Assembly (NCBI GenBank): GCA_028875655.1
Contig: JAPPCX010000070.1
Location: 1-61,440, forward strand
Direction: 5' to 3'
Source of the DNA: Chloroflexota bacterium
GTDB lineage: Bacteria; Chloroflexota; Dehalococcoidia; Lucifugimonadales; UBA3495
DNA: 61,440 nucleotides
A program made the translations under genes and the position numbers. Below are positions 7,698 through 15,518 of the stretch, piece by piece. The notes below the pieces were generated by a model that saw only the letters and a program-made list of their open reading frames with translations, ran no database searches and was not told where the DNA came from. Numbering within the stretch: position 1 is the stretch's first letter; the number at the start of each line of letters is the position of its first letter.

Positions 7698-8258
7698 CTA
7701 CGGCATCGCCTCGGTTGCTCCAGACTGGGCAAGGACAATGAATCTGGTTGTATTGTCGGGTCGGTCCTGGATGCGGCTGGCAATAATCTCGGCCCTTCCT
7801 TCTGCCGCCCGTTGCGAGCAGATGGCCGCGGCCGGCTCCGTGCAGCGCTCCATGTCGTCCAGGGCCGCGGCGGTGCTTGCGGAAGCTGACTGCCTGGCCT
7901 GCGGCAAACAGCGCTCCAGGTAACCCCGACATTCGACGAGGGCCTGCGGGTGCGAGAATACCACCCGCACCTCTGACGCGCTTACGCCGCTCCGGGTAGC
8001 CAGGCAATGGTCGGTCGGCAGGTCTATCTCGCCGCGTGCCACTGCTCCGGTCTGCTGGGCGAGCAGATCCGCCGTAGCGGCAACCGGCCCGCCCAGCGTG
8101 CTTTCGAACGGTACCACGCCTCGTTCGGCGAGGCCGGACGATACCGCCTCGAACACCGCCGCGATGGTAGTTAGCGGCAGTAGTTCGGCGTTGCCGTCGT
8201 AACGCGCGGCCGCTTCTTCGCTGAACGTCCCCGGCGGGCCCAAGTACGCAATTCGCAT
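7698..8258 (-). CDS. pheA: prephenate dehydratase, catalytic domain only
   Basis: A 186-residue protein with the full catalytic fold: YLGPPGTFSEEAA at the start, GVVPFESTLGGPV (substrate-binding), AICSQRAAE, and the NTTRFIVL end that carries the conserved Thr-Arg-Phe. It converts prephenate to phenylpyruvate for phenylalanine synthesis. Usual enzymes are about 270-290 residues because an ACT domain follows and mediates feedback by phenylalanine. Here the frame stops a dozen residues after TRF, so the regulatory domain is absent. No ACT-coding sequence follows before the LLM gene 28 bases on. The gene follows the SulP gene by 21 bases. Confidence 0.88.
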   Translation of the reverse strand: MRIAYLGPPGTFSEEAAARYDGNAELLPLTTIAAVFEAVSSGLAERGVVPFESTLGGPVAATADLLAQQTGAVARGEIDLPTDHCLATRSGVSASEVRVVFSHPQALVECRGYLERCLPQARQSASASTAAALDDMERCTEPAAAICSQRAAEGRAEIIASRIQDRPDNTTRFIVLAQSGATEAMP

Positions 8259-8279
8259 ATTCTTCGCTCCGGCCCGGCG

Positions 8280-9944
8280 CTAGGCAGCATCTGCGGTCTG
8301 GGGTTCTACTCCGAGGATGTTGCGAGCCACTTCGCGGGCGCCGTCGAGGTCGGCTACGAAACGGTCTTCCGGGACTCTTGCCAGGATGTGCAGGGCGTTC
8401 AGGTTGCTTTCCACGGGGGAGCCGGCAAGTCCCATGACGATGGATTCGGTGTCTTCCTCGGTAGCGATGTCAATCATCTGCTCCACCACCATGGCCGCGC
8501 TGTCGTCCATGTACAGGGTTTCGGAGAAATCGAAGATCACCACCTCGTGGTCGCGGATGTCGCCGCCGATGGTGTTGACCAGGTTGCTGGAAGACGCTAC
8601 GGAGAAACGGCCGCGCATCCCCACCACTCCGCAACGGGCGGCAAACTCGTCGCCGTCGTTGGCGGCGGCTGCTTCCTCGGGCGAGTCATAGAGGAATGCC
8701 TGGTCCAGCAGAGGCGTGGAAACCACGCTGTCCAGTTCCTGCCGTTCCACCTGCCGCGCCGCGACCATTCCCGCCGCGATCAGGCCGATGGCGATTGCCG
8801 TGACCAGGTCCAGGAAGACCGTCAGCCCCAGCGTTATGACCATCACGACCAGGTGGTCGCGCTGGATGCGATGGGCGCGCTTGATGAGCCGCCAGTCGAT
8901 AATGTCCCAGCCGACTTTCATCAGGATGCCGGCGAGCACGGCGTGGGGAATCTCCGTAACGTACCGGCCGAGGCCCAGCACGAGGGCCAGGAGGACGCCC
9001 GCGCGCACCACGCCGGAGAACGGGGTGCGTCCGCCGGAACGGATGTTGATGACCGTGCCCAGGGTGGCGCCGGCGCCGGGCAAGCCACCGATCAGGCCGG
9101 CGATGGTGTTGCCGATGCCCTGGCCGACCAGCTCCCGGTTGGCGTTGTGGCGCGTGCGGGTCAGGGAGTCAGCGATGAGGGACGTGAGCAGGCTGTCGAT
9201 GGAACCGAGCAGGGCCAAAATCAACGCCGGGGTCAGCGAGCTGACGATGAAGCCCACGTCGAAAACCGGGATGCGCAGATCGGGAAGGCCGGTGGGCACG
9301 TCGCCGATGACTCTGAGATCGGTCAGCCAGAAGATGCCGATGGCCGAGCCGATGATCATGGCCGCGAGCGGCCCGGGTAGGTATCTGCTCAGCGGCGGCC
9401 GCCAAAGCACTCCCACCAAAAGGGTGATGGCGGCGACGATCAGGGCATGCACCTGGGCGTTGGATACGGCATCGGGGATGGCGCTGATTTTCGCCAACAC
9501 TCCGCCCGGTTGAGCCTCGGCGCCTACGAACGGGGCGACCTGCACCAGCATGACGATGATGCCGATGCCGGTCATAAAGCCGGAGATAACCGAGTAGGGA
9601 GTATAGGCGACGAATCTCCCGATTCTGATCGCGCCCAGCACGATCTGGATTACGCCGGCCAGCATCACGACGGTGAAAGCCTTGGCAAAGTCGCCCTCGG
9701 CGTGGACGGTCACGATCACCGCCATGGCGACGCTCATGGGGCCGGTTGGTCCCGAGATCTGGGAGCGGGTGCCGCCGAATACCGCGGCGAAGAAGCCCAC
9801 GGCGATGGCGCCGTACATGCCGGCGATGGGTCCGAGGCCGGAGGCGACGCCGAAGGCCAGGGCAACCGGCAAGCCCACGACAGACGCGGTGATCCCGCCA
9901 AAAAGGTCGCCGCGCAGCAAGCCGAGGGAGTAGTTCGGTCTCAT
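8280..9944 (-). CDS. SulP-family anion transporter with STAS domain
   Basis: A 554-residue membrane protein. The N-terminal region (LLRGDLFGGITASVVGLPVA) and about 10-14 hydrophobic helices to residue 400 are typical of SulP carriers of sulfate, bicarbonate or other anions. A cytosolic STAS domain follows (about 430-545), with VVIFDFSETLYMDDSAA and a SIVMGLAGSPV strand. The anion cannot be told from sequence. It is first in a possible SulP-pheA-LLM transcript with gaps of 21 and 28 bases. Confidence 0.9.
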   Translation of the reverse strand: MRPNYSLGLLRGDLFGGITASVVGLPVALAFGVASGLGPIAGMYGAIAVGFFAAVFGGTRSQISGPTGPMSVAMAVIVTVHAEGDFAKAFTVVMLAGVIQIVLGAIRIGRFVAYTPYSVISGFMTGIGIIVMLVQVAPFVGAEAQPGGVLAKISAIPDAVSNAQVHALIVAAITLLVGVLWRPPLSRYLPGPLAAMIIGSAIGIFWLTDLRVIGDVPTGLPDLRIPVFDVGFIVSSLTPALILALLGSIDSLLTSLIADSLTRTRHNANRELVGQGIGNTIAGLIGGLPGAGATLGTVINIRSGGRTPFSGVVRAGVLLALVLGLGRYVTEIPHAVLAGILMKVGWDIIDWRLIKRAHRIQRDHLVVMVITLGLTVFLDLVTAIAIGLIAAGMVAARQVERQELDSVVSTPLLDQAFLYDSPEEAAAANDGDEFAARCGVVGMRGRFSVASSSNLVNTIGGDIRDHEVVIFDFSETLYMDDSAAMVVEQMIDIATEEDTESIVMGLAGSPVESNLNALHILARVPEDRFVADLDGAREVARNILGVEPQTADAA

Positions 9945-9980
9945 ACGGTTCCTATGCCGCCAATCCAGCCTTCGGCCAAC

Positions 9981-10002
9981 TCATCCGGAGCTTGTTGAAG
10001 GA
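9981..10002. repeat. interspersed repeat, family E, degenerate
   Basis: TCATCCGGAGCTTGTTGAAG then GA, a mutated version of the unit at 90-112, lying between the SulP gene start and the coaBC stop. Confidence 0.4.
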
Positions 10003-10004
10003 CC

Positions 10005-11207
10005 TCATCCCCCCAGCAAGTCCACCACCCGGTCCAGTATGCGGTGCCCCACCTCGTATTTGGAGAGGAGCGGCAACCGTTCGGCTCGCAGTTCCCGGTC
10101 AATCAGGACCACGCGGTTGGTGTCCACGCCGAAGCCGCTGCCCTCTTCGGTAATGTCGTTGGCAACGATCAGGTCCAGTGACTTGCGGCGGACCTTGTCG
10201 GCGGCGTTGGCTTCCAGGTTTTCGCTTTCCGCCGAGAAACCCACCCTTACGAAATGGCCGGTGGCCGTGGCTAGTATGTCGGTGGTTTTCTCCAGGTCGA
10301 TGGACATTTCGTCCGCGGCCGTCTTCTTGATTTTCTGCTCGGCGGCGACGGCCGGACGGTAATCGGCCACGGCTGCCGCCATGATCAGCGCGTCGGCGTT
10401 GGACGTTTCGTGGAGCACCGCGTCGCACATGTCCTGGGCGGATTTGACCGACTCCACGCGAACCAGCGGCGGGTCGGGTAGAGCCGTCGGCGCCGTGACC
10501 AGCACCACGTCGGCGCCCCGGTCGCGGGCAGCCTCGGCGACGGCGTAGCCCATGCGCCCCGACGAGTGGTTGGTGATGACGCGCACCGGGTCAATGGCCT
10601 CCTGGGTGCCGCCGGCGCTGACGATCACCTTGCGCCCGGCCAGATCGCCGTGCTTGCCCAGCGCAGCGGCGATGTGTCCCAGCAGGTCGGCCGGCTCCAC
10701 CAGCCGGCCCATGCCCATCAGGCCGGAGGCCAGGCGTCCGGGGGCCGGTCCGGCGATGGATACGCCGCGGGCGCGCAGGCGCGCGACGTTTTCCTGAGTG
10801 GCCGGATGGTCGTACATGTTGGCGTCCATGGCCGGCGCAACCAGCAGGGGGGCCTCGGTGGCGATGACCGTGGTGGTCAGCGGATCATCGGCCAGGCCGG
10901 CGGCCAATTTGGCGATGCAGTGCACGGTGGCCGGCGCAATTACCACGATGTCGGCCCAACGGGCCAGGGCGACGTGCTCCACGCTCTGCTCGGAGTTGGG
11001 GTCGAAAGTGTCGGTAACGACGGCGCGGTGGGTGAGGCTGCGGAAGGCCAGCGGTGTGACGAACTGGGTTGCGCCATAGCTCAGGATGGTCTCCACGTTG
11101 GCGCCGACCTGCACCAGCTTGCTGGCCAGGTCCAGCGCCTTGTAACAGGCGATGCTGCCGGTTACACCTAGGACAATGTTCTTGCCGGCCAGTGCGCTTT
11201 CCATCAC
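10005..11207 (-). CDS. coaBC: bifunctional phosphopantothenoylcysteine decarboxylase/synthetase CoaBC
   Basis: A protein of about 400 residues. The N-terminal flavoprotein decarboxylase part (1-190) shows LGVTGSIACYKALDL, FVTPLAFRSLT, VIAPATVHCIAKLAAGLADD with the active-site histidine, and PAMDANMYDHPATQ. The C-terminal synthetase part shows VIVSAGGTQEAIDPVRVI and NHSSGRMGYAVA. Together they make 4'-phosphopantetheine from phosphopantothenate and cysteine, two steps of coenzyme A synthesis. The start is GTG 11207 or the adjoining ATG 11204, both overlapping the coaX stop. The CoaX-CoaBC pairing covers three consecutive pathway steps. Confidence 0.95.
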   Translation of the reverse strand: MMESALAGKNIVLGVTGSIACYKALDLASKLVQVGANVETILSYGATQFVTPLAFRSLTHRAVVTDTFDPNSEQSVEHVALARWADIVVIAPATVHCIAKLAAGLADDPLTTTVIATEAPLLVAPAMDANMYDHPATQENVARLRARGVSIAGPAPGRLASGLMGMGRLVEPADLLGHIAAALGKHGDLAGRKVIVSAGGTQEAIDPVRVITNHSSGRMGYAVAEAARDRGADVVLVTAPTALPDPPLVRVESVKSAQDMCDAVLHETSNADALIMAAAVADYRPAVAAEQKIKKTAADEMSIDLEKTTDILATATGHFVRVGFSAESENLEANAADKVRRKSLDLIVANDITEEGSGFGVDTNRVVLIDRELRAERLPLLSKYEVGHRILDRVVDLLGG

Positions 11208-12076
11208 CTATCCTTTGCACAAAGACATTCCGGATTCCCGCTTTCGCGGGAACGACGGTGTTGAACAGTGTTCATGCGGTAGATGAGGTACAGGCCCACC
11301 AGGGTCAGCTCCTGGTTGATGTCGTTGAACACCGGCGAGTGGTCGGCGATAACGGTCACCAGGCCGCCGGTGCCCACCACCTGGGCGTCGGACCCGATTT
11401 CGGCCTTGAATCGCTCCACCATGGTGGTAACGAGGCCGGCGTAGCCCAGCACCAGGCCCGACTGCAAGGCCGCGGTGGTATTGCGTCCCACAGCTTCCGC
11501 CGGCGCCACCAGTTCCACCCGGCGGAGCAGGGATGTATTGTCGTACAGCGCGTCGGCGGACAGGTTGATTCCCGGCGCGATCGCGCCCCCCAGGTACTCT
11601 CGATCCCTGGACACGGCGTCGAAAACGGTGGCCGTGCCCAGGTCAACTATGATCACCGGAGCGCCGTAAAGTTCCACCGCTGCCACCGCATCCACAATGC
11701 GGTCTGCGCCGACGTCCCGGGGATTGTCGTAGCGCACCGGCATCCCGAGGTCGATTTGTGAGTTGACCAGCAGGGGCGCCAAGCCGAAGTAGCGCCGGCA
11801 CAGGTCCTCGAACAGCCCGGTCAGGGGCGGCACCACGGAGCAAATGCTGGCCGCCGTGATGTCCGAAGACGAGATGCCGCGGAACTCCAGCAGGTTCTTG
11901 ACCAGGATGCCGTACTCGTCGGCGAGCCGACGGGAATCGGTGGCGACGCGGAGCGTGGTGACCAGCCGCTGCAAGGGGCTAGCCCCGCTGACGCCGGTTG
12001 CGGCGGCCGGCTCATCGTAGAACACGCCCATGGTAACGGCGGTATTGCCGATGTCGATGGTCAGCAGCATCTTCAC
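11204..12076 (-). CDS. coaX: type III pantothenate kinase with repeat-derived tail
   Basis: About 290 residues, longer than the usual 255-265. The ASKHA-type ATP site LTIDIGNTAVTMGVF opens the protein. Other conserved parts are VRYDNPRDVGADRIVDAVAA, VDLGTATVFDAVSRD and GGAIAPGINLSADAL. It phosphorylates pantothenate, the first step of CoA synthesis. The last ~20 residues (from about TVQHRRSRESGNPE) are encoded by an interspersed palindromic repeat (11232-11258) and do not look like kinase sequence. The start is GTG 12076 or ATG 12070; a TATACT box lies 13 bases before the GTG. The stop overlaps the coaBC start. Confidence 0.93.
   Translation of the reverse strand: MKMLLTIDIGNTAVTMGVFYDEPAAATGVSGASPLQRLVTTLRVATDSRRLADEYGILVKNLLEFRGISSSDITAASICSVVPPLTGLFEDLCRRYFGLAPLLVNSQIDLGMPVRYDNPRDVGADRIVDAVAAVELYGAPVIIVDLGTATVFDAVSRDREYLGGAIAPGINLSADALYDNTSLLRRVELVAPAEAVGRNTTAALQSGLVLGYAGLVTTMVERFKAEIGSDAQVVGTGGLVTVIADHSPVFNDINQELTLVGLYLIYRMNTVQHRRSRESGNPECLCAKDR
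11232..11258 (-). repeat. interspersed palindromic repeat, family A, inside coaX
   Basis: On the reverse strand this reads as a 27-base unit with the palindrome TTCCCGCGAAAGCGGGAA. It differs at one position from the copy at 56267-56293. It is translated as part of the CoaX C-terminus. Confidence 0.85.
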
Positions 12077-12144
12077 AAACCCGGCTAACAGTATAATTTT
12101 CGCCGAGCATTGTCAAAAACGTCGCGGCGTCAAAACCGCCCGGG

Positions 12145-12618
12145 TCAGCGCCGGTCGAAGCCCACCTGGACTATGCGTGGCTGGTCCACCCCGGCGACGC
12201 CGACGTATTGGAACAGAGCGCCGTCGGTATCGCGCGGCTGTGCTTCCTGGACGACCACGGTTTCTCCTCCCAACAAGAGGTCGGCGAAGGGCGCCGCCTG
12301 GGAATCGGCGTCCGGGTCGGCGGGAAACGCGAAGTCGATGCCGGTAACGTTGGTGAACTCCACCTGCCCGTCCTCGTCGCTGATCCAGAACTCGGATATG
12401 GCCGTGCCGCCGGCGACCCGGCTCAGTGTATAGTTGATTTCCTGCGTGGTCATGCCGGCCTTGAGGGCGGCGTCGATGTAGTAGGCGGTTAGAGTTGCCT
12501 GGGCGATCATGTGATCCGTTTCCGGCGTCTCGACGGCTACCACATCGTCCTTTCCTCCGCAGGCGATGGAGAGGACGAGTAGGATCGAGAGGGTTGTCAA
12601 CGTCATGGTTTTGGTCAT
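12145..12618 (-). CDS. lipoprotein with Cache-like domain
   Basis: A 157-residue secreted lipoprotein. A lipobox ends at C20 (LSILLVLSIACGG) and is followed by an acidic linker. The rest resembles small Cache-type sensory domains: a helix with YYIDAALKAGMT, ISEFWISDEDGQVEFTN, an FAFPADPDADSQAAPFA stretch, and a final strand pattern YVGVAGVDQPRIVQVG. Such domains bind small ligands outside the membrane, usually fused to a kinase or chemoreceptor; here the domain is free. The ATG at 12618 has GGAGG 8 bases before it, so the longer frame to 12651 is rejected. Confidence 0.65.
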   Translation of the reverse strand: MTKTMTLTTLSILLVLSIACGGKDDVVAVETPETDHMIAQATLTAYYIDAALKAGMTTQEINYTLSRVAGGTAISEFWISDEDGQVEFTNVTGIDFAFPADPDADSQAAPFADLLLGGETVVVQEAQPRDTDGALFQYVGVAGVDQPRIVQVGFDRR

Positions 12619-12722
12619 TGGAGCGCCTCCGTAGCGATGTATGGCGGCCATTTTACACCGCGCGGGTACGGGTATGATTTATGCTAAAATCGACGCCGAC
12701 AACCCCTTTTGGAGACTTGCTG

Positions 12723-14006
12723 ATGGCCAACATGGAACTGGTCCAGATAGTGAAACGAGGACGCGATGCGGTGGCGGCGTGGCGGGAGGAGAACCCCAAC
12801 ACGCCCATGGACCTGAACGAGTGCTACATGAGCCACTCCCGCATCCCCATGGTGAACCTGCGCGGCGCGGACCTGCGCAACGGCGACTTCATGGGCGCGA
12901 TGGTGCGCCGCGCCGACCTTTCCAACAGCTACATGAACAACGTCCACTTTTACCGGGCGGACCTCCGGGAAGCCGACATGAGCCGCGCCATCGCGCCGGG
13001 AGCGAACCTGCGGGGCGCGGACCTGCGCAACGCCAACCTGGCTGGTATCAACCTGGACGGCGCCACCCTTTCGGAAGCGAATCTTTCCGGCGCGGATCTG
13101 ACCAATGCCAACCTGGACCGCAGCAATCTTGACCGGGTCAACTTCACCGGGGCCAACCTTAGCGGCGCCAGCTTCAACGGAGCGAACCTGTCCAGGACGA
13201 ATCTGTCGGAAGCCACGCTGAACGCGGCCGACTTCTACGAGGCTGTGCTGAATGACGTGGTCACCGAGGACGCAGATTTCAACAACTGCATCATCGGCTA
13301 CACGGTTTTCCAGAACTGCGCCATGGACGCCGCGCTGGGACTGGACAGCGTTCGCCATGACGCGCCGAGCACCATTGGGCTGGACACGCTGCTGCGCTCC
13401 CGGGGCGCTTTGCCTCAGTCCTTTATACTGGGCTCCGGCATTCCCGTCGCTGTCGCCCGCATCCAGGACTCGGTGGCGGACGCTCCGGTCACCACGCTGG
13501 AAGTGCATATCTCCTGCGCCGACGGCGACATCGAGTTTGCGCGACAACTGGAAGCTAACCTGCGGGGTCAGGGGGTGCGCAGTTGGGTGTTCGCCGAAGG
13601 ATTCCGGGGCAATCCGCTGGTGGACCGGCGCGCCTCTTCCGGTGAAGAAGAGATCGAGCGGTGGGTGCGGCACTATGATCGCATTATCGTGGTTTGCACC
13701 GCCGCCGGCCTGGACAGCGAAACCGTGCGCAACGACATTACGGCTGCCCAGGAAGCGGAAAACACGGGCGACCGCTGGACGATGTTCCTGGTGGACGCCG
13801 ACGGTGTCATGGGGGCCGGTCGGAACCGTGCCGCCCGGCTCCTGAAGGAAGACCATCGCGTGTTTGACCTCACCGGCCAGGCGGCAGGATCGGACGAATA
13901 TCAGGCGGCCTTGGTCAACCTGATCGAAAACCTGCGAGAAGAGCAGCCGGCCAGCGCCGCCAAGCCTCCGCGTCAAGCCGTTGACCCGAGGACGCTGCAA
14001 CTGTAA
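12723..14006 (+). CDS. pentapeptide-repeat protein fused to a TIR-like domain
   Basis: A 427-residue protein. Residues about 32-200 are tandem pentapeptide repeats of the A(D/N)Lxx form (NLRGADLRN, NLSGADLTN and others), which fold as a right-handed square helix. After a linker (200-255), residues about 258-345 look like a TIR domain: LEVHISCADGDIEFARQLEANL strand and helix, a WVFAEGF strand, IIVVCTAAGLDSETVRND. At the position where NAD-cleaving TIRs have the catalytic glutamate, D338 is the nearest match, so activity is uncertain. The start at 12723 is favoured by GGAG 8 bases upstream; 12681 is an alternative. TIR effectors commonly act in signalling or antiphage defence; this role is inference. 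Confidence 0.75.
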   Translation: MANMELVQIVKRGRDAVAAWREENPNTPMDLNECYMSHSRIPMVNLRGADLRNGDFMGAMVRRADLSNSYMNNVHFYRADLREADMSRAIAPGANLRGADLRNANLAGINLDGATLSEANLSGADLTNANLDRSNLDRVNFTGANLSGASFNGANLSRTNLSEATLNAADFYEAVLNDVVTEDADFNNCIIGYTVFQNCAMDAALGLDSVRHDAPSTIGLDTLLRSRGALPQSFILGSGIPVAVARIQDSVADAPVTTLEVHISCADGDIEFARQLEANLRGQGVRSWVFAEGFRGNPLVDRRASSGEEEIERWVRHYDRIIVVCTAAGLDSETVRNDITAAQEAENTGDRWTMFLVDADGVMGAGRNRAARLLKEDHRVFDLTGQAAGSDEYQAALVNLIENLREEQPASAAKPPRQAVDPRTLQL

Positions 14007-14031
14007 CGGCCTGAGGCCATACCAAAACGTC

Positions 14032-14062
14032 AGCGGGGGCAGGTTTCAAACCTGCCCCCGCT
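14032..14062. terminator. bidirectional hairpin between convergent genes
   Basis: A near-perfect 15-base inverted repeat, AGCGGGGGCAGGTTT with AAACCTGCCCCCGCT, around a one-base centre. It lies between the convergent genes at 12723 and 14108 and probably stops transcription from both. No long T run follows. Its core resembles the elements at 21810 and 33433. Confidence 0.55.
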
Positions 14063-14107
14063 ATTTGTCCGTTCCGGAGAACCGACGGATTCGGCTGGCT
14101 ACACCGT

Positions 14108-15382
14108 TTAGATGTAGTCTTCCTCCTCGTACATCATGTCGACGTTATCGGTGCTCTGGCCGAGGCCGCGGGTGACCTCGACGCGGAAGGCTTCGAGCAT
14201 CTCGTCGGTGATCTCGTTGCCGTTGGCGCGGGCGGAGTCCTTCAACAGGTCGAAGGCCCACTCTGAGGTGTCGCCGTGGGGCATGTCGAAGAAGCCGGGC
14301 TCGAAGATGGGGAGTTCACCGGGGCCGAAGTAGCCCTTGCCCTCGATGTTGTAACCTTCGAGGTCGTGGGTGCCCTTGCCGAGGACCTGACCGGTGGCAG
14401 CGTAGTGCTCCATGGTAGCCTTCATGCCGTACTTCTGGATCGGGCAGACCTTCATGCAGACGCCGCAGCCGAGGTAGCGGGCCATGACGGGGCGGCAGCG
14501 CTTGAAGTAGAGCTTGTTCTTCTCGATGCCACGCCACCAGATCTTGTCGCGCATCAGGGCGCGGCCGGGGCAGCGGTTCACGCAGACCTGGCACACCTGG
14601 CAGAAGGCGTGGACGCCGTAGTCCACCGGCTCGTCATAGGTGACGCTGGCATCGGTGGTAATCATCATGATGCGGCAGCGGGAGCCGACATGGGGGGTCA
14701 GCAGGTAGCCGCAGGCACCGAGCTGGCCGAGGCCGGCAGCGACGAACATCGGGATATAGGGGCCGGTGTTGTCGTTGGGGCTGTGAACCTGGGCGCGATA
14801 GCCGAGGCTGCGAATGAAGTTGCCGAGTTCCAGACCAGCGGCGCCTTCCGTGCGGTAGGTGCTGGAGTGGACGATCTCAGCGTCAACGCTGGGGATGGTC
14901 TGGGTGGGCTCGAAGTCCTGCTCGTAGGCGAGGCAGACGACGTGAGGGAAGCGGACCCAGTCCTTCTTGCTCTGGTACACGTATCGGATGTCGAAAGCGG
15001 TGATGCCGACTTCGACAAAGCCGAGCTCGCGGGCCTTCTGCTTGATGGCCTCGGTGATGTCCTCACCGGTGGCTTCGGCAGTGGGCTCCAGGTCGCCGGT
15101 GAGGCGGGCGGCCATTACGAGGTTGCGGTTGAGCTTGTCGTGTTCCTTGCGGATTTCGCGCATTTCGGCGTGCTGGTCGCGGAGGGTGTTGGCCCAGTCG
15201 CGGGAAGCGCGCTCGGTGATATTCATGGTCTCGATGGGGTATTCCCGGGAGTACCAGTCAACCTCGCGCTGTTCCATGGGGATGCCGGGAGTCGTCTCGA
15301 GCTCCTCAGGCACCGGGATAGTTACGGGCGCGTCGCCCAGATACTTGCCGGGGCGTCGTACCTCATGACCGATGGTTAGCAT
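14108..15382 (-). CDS. reductive dehalogenase-like (RdhA/QueG-type) ferredoxin-domain protein, copy 1
   Basis: A 424-residue protein. The centre (about 105-250) resembles the corrinoid-binding part of RdhA/QueG (EAIKQKARELGFVEVGIT, SVDAEIVHSSTYRT, MFVAAGLGQLGACGYLLTP). Two 4Fe-4S motifs follow: C261-x2-C264-x2-C267-x3-C271P, and C296 with C306-x2-C309-x3-C313P. Respiratory RdhA proteins start with a twin-arginine signal and pair with an RdhB anchor; this one has neither, so it is probably cytosolic. AGGAGG precedes the ATG and a TTGACA/TATCTT promoter lies upstream. A paralogue is at 16769-18046. The substrate is unknown; dechlorination, demethylation or epoxide reduction are possible. Confidence 0.8.
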   Translation of the reverse strand: MLTIGHEVRRPGKYLGDAPVTIPVPEELETTPGIPMEQREVDWYSREYPIETMNITERASRDWANTLRDQHAEMREIRKEHDKLNRNLVMAARLTGDLEPTAEATGEDITEAIKQKARELGFVEVGITAFDIRYVYQSKKDWVRFPHVVCLAYEQDFEPTQTIPSVDAEIVHSSTYRTEGAAGLELGNFIRSLGYRAQVHSPNDNTGPYIPMFVAAGLGQLGACGYLLTPHVGSRCRIMMITTDASVTYDEPVDYGVHAFCQVCQVCVNRCPGRALMRDKIWWRGIEKNKLYFKRCRPVMARYLGCGVCMKVCPIQKYGMKATMEHYAATGQVLGKGTHDLEGYNIEGKGYFGPGELPIFEPGFFDMPHGDTSEWAFDLLKDSARANGNEITDEMLEAFRVEVTRGLGQSTDNVDMMYEEEDYI

Positions 15383-15430
15383 ATCCTCCTCCTATAGTTG
15401 GACTGCCTAGAATAGGCCGAATTTGCGCTC

Positions 15431-15459
15431 AAGATACTGCCGTCATAGTCGAATGTCAA
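15431..15459 (-). promoter_or_regulatory. sigma-70 type promoter of reductive dehalogenase-like gene 1
   Basis: On the reverse strand, TTGACA (15459-15454), a 17-base spacer and TATCTT (15436-15431) stand 48 bases before the ATG. The remaining part of 15383-15518 is AT-rich. Confidence 0.7.
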
Positions 15460-15518
15460 TACTTCACCTGCTGAATAATCATATTTCGTAACATGATGTT
15501 GATTATTTTCGCTATGCG

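Noticed and set aside
8388-9380. 330-residue plus-strand frame opposite the SulP gene.
   Set aside because: No recognisable domain; strongly acidic His-rich composition typical of the antisense of membrane-protein codons.
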